Below are positions 11,050 through 20,908 of a DNA stretch of 64,000 nt, in pieces; the stretch's first letter is position 1; every line of letters starts with the position of its first letter. A model generated the notes under the pieces. That model searched no databases. It saw nothing but the letters and a program-made list of their open reading frames with translations, and was not told where the DNA came from. This DNA comes from Cordilura impudica (taxonomy: Eukaryota > Arthropoda > Insecta > Diptera > Scathophagidae): assembly GCA_963682025.1 (NCBI GenBank), contig OY821522.1:30236701-30300700 (forward strand), read 5' to 3'. Position numbers and translations under genes: made by a program.

Positions 11050-12054
11050 TTAAATGAATAAAATGAAAAATCTATGATATTTTAATTCGGAACAATTAAA
11101 TAAACTATGAAAATTATGTCCTGAGGAATGCGTTAAGCTTTTTTTATATTTATTTGAACTGGTCCCGGATTTCAGCATAAAATATATGGTCACTTTAAGA
11201 TAGAGAGAACGTAACGGACAGTTGATATCGTTTGCAGAGTGATCAGTTCTCTCTTTTCCTTGTTTTTTGCAATTAAAGCATGTAAAAACAGCTGGTCTTT
11301 TTTCATTTGTGTTAAACGGACACACACTTGTATGATGTTGTTCTGCACATATCATACACGCAGCACTTCGATGGCAATGTTCACCGCCATGGCCATACAT
11401 CAAGCAGTTCCAGCATTGAGTTGGTTTGTTCTTGGATTTCGATTTGTATTTTTTCCAAGAAATTATAATATTAGAAATTGTTCGTACGTTTTTTAAAGCA
11501 GTTGGATTAAAATTTTTACGAACAAATTGAACTTTATAAACTGCATTATTGTTTGAACTGAATTTGGTGACTATTTCAGTTACGGAAGAGGGGGAGAGGT
11601 TGTAGTTTTTTAGCTCCTTGGAGATTTCCTCAGAGCTTATGCGGGGTAAACCGTGTAAAAAGGTGGTGTATAACCTATTTTCTTTGGAGCCATAAGAATG
11701 AAACTCCATCTTATTCTCTTTAAGTATTTGATTGTAGCATTCGTACATTTTATTACTAGGAGCAAAAATTTTGGTACCAATTGAAGTACGTTTGAAAATG
11801 CAATCCTTACCAAGCAGCTTTTGTATTTCTGTAAATGAAGCGTTAGCTTCTACAACAATGGGTGGGGGTTTGTGTTCCTTAACATCGTTAATATTTGATA
11901 CGGGAGTTACGTCCATATCATTGAGGCCAGCAAGCAGGCTAAATCTGTTGCTTGAAGTTGACGCCATGTTCGGGTTAACAAAACCCGGAGGAAGTTTTGT
12001 CATCTTCCTATTCACAAGCTTTCTTTTTGATGAAGATTTGGCCCCTCGGGCCAT
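11050..12054 (-). pseudogene. Jockey-like ORF1 (gag-like, CCHC knuckles), truncated
   Basis: The frame starts at ATG 12054 (MARGAKSSSKRKL). It carries a middle domain with FHSYGSKENRLYTTFLHGLP and then a run of zinc knuckles: CWNCLMYGHGGEHCHRSAAC, CMICAEQHHTSVC and CFNCKKQGKERTDHSANDIN with C after it. This is the nucleic-acid-binding ORF1 of Jockey-clade LINEs, which coats the RNA in the retrotransposition particle. Homology to the sister copy at 40272-41437 stops at about 11195 (L-R-S-L-Y-L); the last ~45 residues are read-through, so the element is 3'-truncated and has no ORF2. Its 5' leader reaches 12229, two bases from the inner end of the Foldback arm. Confidence 0.85.
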
Positions 12055-12229
12055 CGCAAAATTTTAATTCCTGTTTTAAGCTGGATTGTCTACCACGTGA
12101 GTTCAAGTGAGATCAAGAATAGGCAATTGCAAAAACAAAAATATACACTTCTTTTTAATTTTAAATAGTTGTACTCTAAGCGCTTTGATTTTTTACACAA
12201 CCGTTCGCAAAGAGAGTTAGATTCGAACT
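12055..12229 (-). other. 5' leader of the truncated Jockey-like element
   Basis: This noncoding leader is shared with 41438-41603 (blocks gatcaagaataggc, tgtactctaagcgcttt, agattcgaact). The agreement ends together at agattcgaact in both copies, which defines the 5' terminus of the family. Jockey elements carry an internal promoter here; I see no feature that proves it. Confidence 0.7.
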
Positions 12230-12230
12230 G

Positions 12231-13739
12231 ATGTATTATAATGAGAAAATAATAATTTTATTAACTAAATAAAGATTTCCAATTTTTCCAGAAACGTTGC
12301 TAAAAATTTTTGGAACAAGTGTAGTTTAGGAGCAAATCTCCGATTTTTTTTTTAGGGGTGTAGGGGCTTTTGGGGTGATTCCAAGAAAATATTTTTTTTT
12401 CGTCGGTCGGGCCTATTTCCCGAGTTATGGACTTTCGAAATTTTGACATGGACTTGTATATAACTTTGTTATTTACTATCGGATTTCAGCGATATATATA
12501 TCATTTGAAAGATTACTTGAGTGCCTCTCATTTGGTATTCTTAAATTTAAAATCTATTAACAAATTATGAACCTATTTCAATTTGTGAATTTTTGTAATA
12601 GAGTTTTTTCTTACAAATGGAATTATCTCGTAAACAGACGTATATCATGTGTGCTTTTACGTAAAATGAATAAAAGCTGGGTCCATTAGCTTCATTTTGA
12701 TATATATATTTCGACCTCTTCACCCTTTCAGGACCGGATATATTAGGGATTTTACGTACACTTTTTAGTTTTTTCGAAATATTTATTTCTATTTTTACGC
12801 GATTTTTTATAGATTCGCATAAGTCTTAGCTTCGATTCGACATACCGTGCTCCATGTCACAGTGCTTAGTTTATCCAAAAAGTGGGTCTGCCCACAAAAA
12901 TAAAGATTCCCAGTTTGCCAAAAAACGCCAGAGCAATTTTTTGCGCGAAAGGCTTTTTAGATTCGCCTAAGTCTTAGCTTCAATTCGACATACCGTGCTC
13001 CATGTCACAGTGCTTAGTTTATCCAAAAAGTGGGTCTGACCAAGTGGGTCTGACCACAAAAATAAATATTCCCAGGTTCTCAAAAAACGGCGGGAGCGAT
13101 TTTTGGCGCGGAAGGTTTTTTAGATTCGCATAAGTCTTAGCTTGAATTCGACATACCATGCTCCATGTCACAGTGCTTAGTTTATCCAAAAAGTGGGTCT
13201 GACCAAATGGGTCCGACCACAAAAATAAATATTCCCAGTTTGTCAAAAAACGGCGGGAGCGATTTTTTGCACGGAAGGCTTTTTAGATTCGCCTATGTCT
13301 TAGCTTCAATTCGACATACCGTGCTCCATGTCACAGTGCTTAGTTTGTCCAAAAAGTGGGTCTGACCAAGTGGGTCTGACCACAAAAATAAAGATTCCCA
13401 GTTTGTCCAAAAACGCCAGGAGCGATTTTTTGCACGGAAGGCTTTTTAGATTCGCATAAGTCTTAGCTTAAATTTGACATATAGTGCTCCATGTCACAGT
13501 GCCCCATTTTGCTGGAATCCTCCTTAGAATATTCCAGTCCCAATAAATCCCATTAAAAAACAACAATTTGGTTATTATAAATGTTCTAATATTTATTTAA
13601 GTCTTATTTCTGTTAAAATTAGTTATCCCAAACTGGAGAATCCACTCCCATAAGTATTGGAACACATTATAAAAATTTCGCGTTGCCAACTATTCGTATA
13701 AAATTCGAGGCTATTTTTCGAGGCTATCGGCACGCACGT
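12231..13739 (-). repeat. Right arm of Foldback-like element with five tandem units
   Basis: Reverse complement of the left arm. The inner end (atgtattataatg at 12231) and outer end (ggctatcggcacgcacgt ending at 13739) match the left arm closely. Only about five tandem units are present, against eight on the left, which accounts for most of the ~430-bp length difference. Confidence 0.85.
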
Positions 13740-14080
13740 CCACTCCAGCGTATATTCATATATAGATATATTTTTTGATGTGTAAACATCTATGCGCTCA
13801 GGGGGGGTAAAATCAAATTTCACAATACAATCACAAAAACAGCGTAAGGGAAAAACAGCGAGTTCGCTGTCTGTTTAGCAAAATCACATATCTCTTTCGT
13901 TAATTTTAAATATTCAAGCTATTGACCGCTAGGTGTGCTGTGAGCTTAACATGTTCACAAACTTGTAAGTAGAACCGCTAGGTGTGCTGTGAGTTTAAAA
14001 AGCTAAATACTGGGAAAACTTTGAAGAAGTCGAAAATAAACTTAGGTTTTTAATTACTACAGCTTTTCCAACAGTATTAC

Positions 14081-14866
14081 AAAAAACATCAATTGAATTT
14101 CAGAAAGTTTCAATTGTGTTTCAGAAAACATTAATTGATTTTCAGAAAATATCAATTGTATTTCAGAAAGTATCAATTGTATTTCAGAAAACATCAATTG
14201 ATTTTCAGAAAATATCAACTGAATTTTAGAAAACATCAATTGAATTTCAGGAAGTATTAATTGAATTTCAGAAAACATCAATTGAATTTCAGAAAGTATC
14301 AATTTTGTTACAGAAAACATCAATTGATTTTCAGAAAATATCAATTGTGTTTCAGAAAGTATCAATTGTATTTCAGAAAACATCAATTGACTTTCAGAAA
14401 GTATTAATTGAATTTCAGAACACATCAATTGTGTTTCAGAAAGTATCAATTGTATTTCAGAAAGCATCAATTGATTTTCAGAAAGTATCATTTGTATTTC
14501 AGAAAATATCAATTGAATTTCATAAAATATCAGTTGAGTTTCAGAAATTATAAAATGTATTTCAGAAAATATCAAATGTATTTCCGAAATTATCAAATGC
14601 ATTAAAGCAATTATCAACTGTATTTCAGAAAACATCAAATGTATTTCAGAAATTATCAAATGTATTTCAGAAACCATCAAATGTATTTCAGAAAATTTTA
14701 AATGTATTTCAGAAAACAGCAAATATATTTCAGCAATTATCTAATGTATTTCAGAAAACATTAAATTTATTTCAGAAAACATAAAATGTATTTCTGAAAT
14801 TATCAAATGTATTTCAGAAAATATTAAATGAATTTCAGAAAACATCAATTGAGTCTCAGAAATATA
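14081..14866. repeat. ~24-bp minisatellite array (about 32 units)
   Basis: Units of the type atttcagaaaacatcaattg, plus a few variable bases, repeat head to tail with substitutions (tatcaattgt, catcaaatgt and others). Because 24 is a multiple of three, long frames stay open on both strands (for example 14057-14722 minus); I do not call them genes. Confidence 0.9.
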
Positions 14867-14937
14867 GTCAGAACGCTATATACAAATATATTTTTTAAGT
14901 ATTACACTGGGTTTGAAATAGTTCTTGAAAACTACAT

Positions 14938-15178
14938 ATCGTCACCTAAAATGCAAAAGGCCGTTACTAATATTTTTATTTTTTTTACAGGAGAAGCAAG
15001 AAACATCATAAAACTACATACTTAATACCCAAATTTTAGAATCGAGCTTAAAAATAAGGATGGATTTTTATTTATGAAAACAAATTTATGGTAAAATAGT
15101 AGTTTTTAAGTAAAACTAAACAAAAAGTCAATTTTGAACTTTTTGTTAGTTACGGCCTTTTGCATTTTAGGTGACGAT
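14938..15178. mobile_element. Small TA-flanked MITE (about 241 bp)
   Basis: TCGTCACCTAAAATGCAAAA and onward (14938-14968) is inverted, with one mismatch, at 15148-15178, and TA borders both ends (14936-14937 and 15179-15180). TA duplications and this size suggest a Tc1/mariner-derived MITE inserted within element A. Noncoding. Confidence 0.7.
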
Positions 15179-15427
15179 ATAAACGTGTTTTTTTTAAATG
15201 CTGACTTCAATATCGGTCAAAATTCTATCCTGGTGTTAATATTGTAGCTGATCAACAAATGAAGTCCTCATCTTCTTTCGATTAAAAGGCCGCCCTTGGT
15301 AGTTTACTTTCCAGTGCATAACAAATAAGTCCAGATTTTGCTAAACATTTCCTGCGACTCCAAATCACTAATAGAAATATTAATAATAACTTTTCGGTAT
15401 TGTAGGGTAAACTACTTTTTAATTCCG

Positions 15428-15502
15428 AATTTCAATAGATCTTTTCTGAAATTCAATTGATATTTTCTGAAATACATTTAATACTTTCTGATATACAATT
15501 GG
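15428..15502. repeat. Inverted short arm of the minisatellite unit
   Basis: Three imperfect units (tctgaaattcaattgatatt type) are the reverse complement of the 14081-14866 unit, giving element A a foldback arrangement of its own. Confidence 0.75.
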
Positions 15503-15786
15503 AAAAGGTGTAGATGTTTACACATCTCCCCTGTGATCGGACTCATATTGATTTATTTTAAAACATTTTTAGTACTCCCGGCAACAGCAGACATCTTTAA
15601 GCACATTTATTTTGATTTTATTGCATATTTCTTTATAAATGAATGTTTTTAGTGCACATGATCTATTTTATAGTGGATGTTTTCATCGCATATTTAAGAT
15701 TTTTAGTCAATGAAACTCACAGCCCTGGTCACAATAAAATCAGCTTGTCAAAAAATCAACTTGTATTTAATACAAAAAACTTTTAA

Positions 15787-16275
15787 AGGTGCTATTACAT
15801 GATGTGTTTTTTACATATGTACTGTCAAATTTTCCCACAACAAAAGTTGTACACATCATGTGATACATATGAAACATTGTTTATGTACAACACATGAGGA
15901 AAGTCACAAGTACATTTTTCAATTAGAACAGGTTCTATTTTTGCATGACAAACATATGAAAATACAACACTGCTTGTGGCGAAAGAAAAACAGAGTAAAT
16001 TATAAAGATTAATATTGAAAGAAAAATAAATTGTTTAATATTAATTACCAATTAAAAAATATATAACTTTTTTTAACAATAAATTTTTGTAAATTCACAA
16101 ATTAAATCAGCTGTTGTTTACATTTAGAGGTTATGTCATACGGAAAGACATATGCACGTGTGATAGCAAAAATTATGAATCGCATGTAAAAGACAATTTT
16201 GACAAACATGCGGAATTTCATATGGATAAAAAAGTGACAGTACGTATGTAAAAAACACATCGTGTAATATCACCT
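15787..16275. mobile_element. Tourist-like MITE (489 bp) with TAA target duplication
   Basis: Inverted ends of about 42 bp (AGGTGCTATTACATGATGTG at the left; right end ...ATCACCT) differ at about three positions. TAA lies on both sides (15784-15786 and 16276-16278). A 3-bp T-A-A duplication fits PIF/Harbinger MITEs. No coding capacity. The middle contains further internal palindromic blocks (cacatatg-type). Confidence 0.75.
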
Positions 16276-16278
16276 TAA

Positions 16279-17260
16279 GGTTGCATAAAAATACATAAGC
16301 CCTTCTATCACATGTTGTGTGCGTGCGGTCGTTCTTTTTCGGCTAGACGTACACTTTGTCGGAAATGATTGATGAAAATCAAAAATTTTTGATATTTTTA
16401 TTTGACGGCTAAAGATTTGATCGTTGCCGGACTTGATTGACAATCAAACTTCATTTGCTTTGGATTTTTCGTGTTGAACACATGTGCGGGAAAAAATATT
16501 TTTGATTTCTTGATAAAAGTATACTTATTGTTAAATTTTATATAAAAATTAAAGTTAAGTTATTAATTGTTTTATAGTTAAATTATTATGATAATTAATA
16601 ATGAATTAGTAAGAAATTATTGAAGTTTAGAAATATGATAAAATTTATACAAAAATTAACATAAAAATTAAATTATTTTATATTTTTTATTAAATAATCA
16701 TTGTAGTTTATAATAAATTGATTAAAATATTAAATTTTTTGTTATTAATAGATAATTAAAACTTCAACTTAAAAATATCAAAAAAGCAACTAAGTCAAAT
16801 TTTTAAAATAACAATAACATTACATCATCATCCGACGACGACATAATTTGATGCGAACGCAACGGATTCAAAATACAAATGGTGTTTGAGTATTTATTTG
16901 TACGTCGCCTTTAAAGCTTCAAACACACGACACTCACATATATGCACTGATTGATGGATTTATTTGATCGTCGCCAGCCGCCTTAAGACTGGCAAGGGGG
17001 TAGTTGCTAGGATCAATTGAGCAAATAATATATTTATTTATTTATTTGGAACTAAATTATAATTTACATCAATATTTAAAACAATAGTTAAGTTATATGA
17101 AGTCATAAGTTGTACAGCAAAATTTTAAGTTGTGAGCGGCCTGGCATATTTTCAGAAAATAGTAAAACAACAGTTGGCATGAAAATGATGTATACATTTT
17201 TAAATGTCCTTTAGTGGTTTGTTTTCAATATTTAAAAACACAAAGAGCAAGGGTACTTAC
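16279..17260. other. No gene seen; A+T-rich
   Basis: Dominated by A/T runs. Two ttgatcgt(c/t)gccgg-like blocks occur at about 16420 and 16965 in the same orientation, too short to call a repeat element. Confidence 0.3.
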
Positions 17261-17407
17261 CTTGAATAACGATTATTTGCAGAGGTATCCTGGTTACAAT
17301 CTTGCTTTGGATCTGATGTCACAATAGCAGAATGCGAATTTAGAACATGATGTGTTGATGTGTGTACAGAAGGCAAAAGGCTTTGTGGAAACCGGAATGG
17401 GAATTCG
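17261..17407 (-). CDS. Isolated exon-like segment (147 nt), possible host exon
   Basis: On the minus strand a segment is bounded by an acceptor (attttttattatttag before 17407) and a strong donor (CAAG then gtaagtacc after 17261). One frame (1 + 48 codons + 2) is open throughout and reads [20 protein letters not shown], then S/T/N-rich sequence. The other frames have stops. The length is a multiple of three. I do not recognise the protein, and no partner exons are visible in the window. It may belong to a host gene with long introns that hosts these insertions, or be chance. Confidence 0.35.
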
Positions 17408-18039
17408 CTAAATAATAAAAAATTTTAAATACATAAAAGAAATGAGCAAGTTTAGCATACATAAAGGAAAAATAACACACTTTATATATATTAAATTGAA
17501 TAAAAACGTTAAAATTGTTTTTCACTGTGCTCTTCATTTCGAATGATGATGCAAGTTATAATTACTATTGTTATTCGTTGTTTCTGTTAGTCATTTAAAT
17601 GATTGAAGAGAGTATTGCAGTTGGACAGAGCAATAACAAACTTTGTATTAAGCATGGTTGGCAACCTTTATCAAAAAAATACCGTTATAGTTTAAAAACG
17701 CCTGCAACTTAAAAACCGTTACCAATACCGAAATCCCTGACCACATAAAATACCAGTATTACCCTTGATGCCGGTATTGAATGTTTTTTTTTCCCCTTTT
17801 ATATTTTAGGCCAACATTTTTTTTATATAAAAGTTGAATGTGTTTACAAATAATTTTTTCTTGATTATTTTTGTTTCATAGGATTGTCACCTCGGAATTT
17901 GCATATTAACATATTTTTTGGAATGAAGATATGAAACTTGTGATTGCACCAATAATTCGTTTCGTGGAAATAGAATCGAAAAACATGTGCATATTATTTT
18001 TTTGTTTGCATATTTGCATAAAAAGAATATGGTAAAAAT
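17408..18039. other. No gene seen
   Basis: Small frames (17340-17537, 17887-18096) are A+T-rich without motifs. Confidence 0.3.
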
Positions 18040-18145
18040 ATACAAAATATATTGATAATATGCCAAAAATATGTAAAATATGCTAAAAACATGCAAACTA
18101 TGCTAAACATATGCAAAATATGCCAAAAATATGCAAAATATGTTA
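18040..18145. repeat. 17-20 bp subterminal-type repeats (atatgccaaaaatatgcaaa)
   Basis: Five to six imperfect tandem copies of a ~17-bp unit (atatgcyaaaaatatgcaa). The reverse complement of the same unit is repeated at 42385-42515. Their position just downstream of the hAT relic fits subterminal transposase-binding repeats typical of hAT elements. Confidence 0.6.
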
Positions 18146-18353
18146 AGTAAATATATCTTCAAAATAAATAAAACAGGATTTAAATGCTAATAAACATAGA
18201 AATAATTCCATGAACTAGAGATTTAGTTCTCATTTCACTATTTCATTTATATTATTATTGCTGTTCTATATTTGTCTGGTATTAAAAATTGACAAAAATT
18301 AAAGTTATTAAGTATAAAGATAACTTTATATTATCATTATAAAAAGGTGGAAA

Positions 18354-20351
18354 TTATTCAGCGTAATTTGTTGTTATTGTTAGGCTTTGTCGCTTTTCAC
18401 TAAAAATCATCTTATATGCTGAGAAGCTTCGTTCTACATCACACGATGTGATACGTGCGCATTTATATTTTTGAATATTTTCATATTCAACTGGTTCAAT
18501 TGACGATACATCTTCTGTTCCGATATTAATTATATTATTTAATTTTAAAATAATTTTAAAATCCGGATTTCTTTTCATTATTGCGTCAAATTTCTTTTTT
18601 AATTCAGATCCCATTGAACCAGTTGTATTTTGAATAACATTTACCGCTTCTTCATATAATTCTACCGATTTAGCCCAGGGTAGACTTTTCGCCTTTAAGC
18701 ATGTTACTATTTCTTGCAACTTATCAAAATTGATTTCATGTATATAGATCGGCAAATAGCTTTGGAGTCTTGAGAAGCTCCTTTGCCTGCTTTATCCATT
18801 CTGCTTCTTCATGATCAAGCATCTCAATAACCTAAATAGACATTGAATTGAAAATTCAATATTTTTATTAAACTCTTTCTTTTAACTCATACTATCTGTC
18901 TGTCTGTATGTCTGTCGTGGGGCAACCCCATTCCCCCCTATCCAATTGATCTGAAACTTGGCCCATAGTCTTGTTGTGACTACAGATTAATTTTGGGGTA
19001 GTCACGCATTGTCTCGCACAGTCACGGAATGATCTAAATGTTATTTCCCCTCATTCGATCGATTTGAAACTTGGTCCATACACTTGCTATGAAAAAAGAT
19101 TAACTTTGACTTAGTCACACACAGGCACGCATGGTCAAGCACAGTCACGGAGAGAATTAAAACGGATTTCCCCTCATCCAATCAATCTGAAACTTGGTCG
19201 AAAAGTGTAAAAAGATTAACTTTGACATAGTCACGCACAGGCACGGAGAGATTAAAACCTCGCTTCCCCTCATCCGATCGATCTGAAAGTTTGTCCATAG
19301 ACTTGTTGTGACCAAATATTAATTTTAAGATAGTCACGCAAAGTCACTCACAGTCAGAGAGAGATTCAAAAGTCATATGCGTAAGGAAAGAAAGAGTTTT
19401 AATAAAAGCTTTGCTTTTATGGGTTAGATTATTTTAAATATATGTCTATTGAAATGTATGTTAAAATGTTTTACTGTATAAATTACTTATATCCTCTTTT
19501 ATGCCGTTAATGTTTTCAGCATAAAATGATGCCGCCTTTAGCCACGTCCCCCATCGGATTATGACTGGTTCAGGCAGCAGCTCTTTATATATTTTTATAT
19601 AACTCTTTACTGCTGAAACAAAGGCGTTTGACAAGGGATATGACGACCTTATTTTTTCAAATTTAATGCATGAGCAATACATGTTACACGAATAAGATTA
19701 GGATAAAAAACTTTTAGATTTTGTCCCGCCTTAATCATTAATCATACATGCGGCCGCGTCTGTCAAAAGTGACAAAACTTTCGACTCGTTGCCGTGTGGC
19801 CAGAAATGACTTGCCTAGGTGCTTGCACGACAAAAGAAATGAAGCTGATGCTTCCTTTTCTCTCAATTTACCAACAATTAAATTGGCGACATATCGCCCT
19901 TGCTTATCTGTAATTTCGTCCACTTATATCCAAATAGTGTCTTCTTTCAGGTTATCCAGAATTTTTTTATAGCTTGCTATGAGCACTTATCCAAGTAGCA
20001 TTTTGTGAGAGCACTCTCTTGTGGAATCGTTTGACCAGTGTGTTTTTTTTTTAAAGCATTGAATGTGGCGTTGCTTACGACACTCCATGGCATATTTGTC
20101 GCTACAAGTGCTTCGCTTAGGTTGACTTGAAATACTTTCCTGGATATTTCGGCATTAGCAACAATGTTGCTAGCAATGTCGCTCGGTGTGTTACTTGGTA
20201 TGTTGCTAGATAAACTGGCAATATCATCGATAATTGTATTAGATGCTTTGAATCTTCTGTGACCAGATGTTACAAGATGCTGAACTAATTGTGATTTTGG
20301 TTTTGGCGCACAATCTAAAGATGTGAAAACGTTAAAACATTTACATATCAA
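18354..20351 (-). pseudogene. hAT transposase relic, split by a repeat-containing insert
   Basis: Pieces lie in order on the minus strand. First (20351-19977) is KSQLVQHLVTSGHRRF through KKHTGQTIPQESAL, the DNA-binding/dimer N-part; an acceptor-like cacatctttag precedes it. Then (19923-19738) DEITDKQGRYVANLIVGKL with FLLSC, matching the hAT catalytic start. Then (19682-19461) VIIRWGTWLKAASFYAENIN, the conserved R-W-x-x-W region. Then (18830-18354) EEAEWIKQAKELLKTPKLF and the dimerisation motif CDVERSFSAYKMIFSEKRQS. The middle is missing or frameshifted, and 18834-19450 is occupied by a tandem-repeat insert (or enlarged intron). The cut-and-paste enzyme is dead in this copy. Confidence 0.82.
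18916..19366. repeat. Four ~115-bp tandem units inside the hAT relic
   Basis: Units run from ttcccctcatccgatcgatc, with tgaaacttggtccatagac and atagtcacgcacaggcacg blocks, starting near 18930, 19048, 19169 and 19264. An 8-9 bp inverted pair (aatagacat at 18832, atgtctatt at 19442) brackets the insert, so it may be a small separate element. Confidence 0.7.
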
Positions 20352-20626
20352 TTTGAATTATATATTCTTCCTTTATTTACATATTTTAACAAATTTGATA
20401 TTTACATATGAGATCTTATCTTTACATACAGATATTGCAACAAATAATATATAGGATCTAAAGATATTAAATAGTTTTTATTTTATTTTTTAATGATTTT
20501 TAAAGGAATATGCGAAAAAATTTTATATTAATATATTTAAATACTATCTGAAAATATTTATATGATTATAGGAGGTTTATTAGAAATAATAGACCTCTAT
20601 AAGCATGTTATTTTCAATTTGGTGAT
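20352..20626. other. No gene seen; flank of hAT relic and of the Jockey-like 3' end
   Basis: A+T-rich. Contains tttacatat repeats near 20340-20430. Confidence 0.3.
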
Positions 20627-20639
20627 TTCTTTTTTTAAT

Positions 20640-20908
20640 TTTATGTTATTTTTCTACATTCTCTTATCGGTGGGTAAGAGGAATTTTCAATTTTGGCAAA
20701 GTAATTGTTATTAATCCTTGATATGAAATCGATAATTTTTTCATAACCGGTTTCTTCATGAAGAAGATTTGTAGGATAACTCCAAGGCTTTTTATATATC
20801 ATTTTAAGACATTTGGTTTGTATAATTTGTAAGCGTTTTAGGTGACAGTTGGCAGCGTCACTCCAAATAGGACACGCGTATGTTAATATTGGCCTTATAA
20901 CACTTTTG
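20640..20908 (-). pseudogene. Jockey-like ORF2, C-terminal piece
   Basis: Reads V-I-R-P-I-L-T-Y-A-C-P-I-W-S-D-A-A at the break and continues HLKRLQIIQTKCLKMIYKKP, the region after the reverse transcriptase in Jockey elements. It ends with CRK-I-T and a stop at about 20640. Its upstream neighbour is the piece ending at 25015, 4.1 kb away. Confidence 0.8.

Larger units (their letters stand above)
6456..13739. mobile_element. Foldback-like element with long repeat-filled inverted arms and 9-bp target duplication
   Basis: Two long inverted repeats (6456-8398 and 12231-13739) share the outer end ACGTGCGTGCCGATAGCC. The 9 bases CCACTCCAG lie directly outside both ends (6447-6455 and 13740-13748), a perfect target-site duplication. 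Long inverted repeats made of internal tandem repeats plus a 9-bp duplication are the hallmark of Foldback (FB) elements; Mutator-like elements also give 9 bp and are the main alternative. The interior (8399-12230) has no transposase of its own. It holds a CK2-beta relic, two copies of a dispersed repeat, a hAT remnant and a Jockey 5' part. The element is therefore non-autonomous, and its interior is probably later insertions plus captured DNA. Confidence 0.85.
13777..15526. mobile_element. Minisatellite-bearing element A with short inverted ends
   Basis: Ends are the inverted pair GATGTGTAAACATCT (13777-13791) and its reverse complement (15512-15526). Sequence just outside the right end (tgtgatcggactca) is shared with the second copy at 63871, so the true border may lie slightly outside. 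Inside are a left unique part with a twice-repeated block (ccgctaggtgtgctgtgag at 13926 and 13975), a 24-bp array, a MITE, and a short arm of the array unit in opposite orientation. No transposase is present. It starts 28 bp from the Foldback element's target duplication. Confidence 0.65.

Noticed and set aside
14057..14722. 221-aa frame and its plus-strand partners
   Set aside because: Product of the 24-bp minisatellite, open because the unit is a multiple of three.
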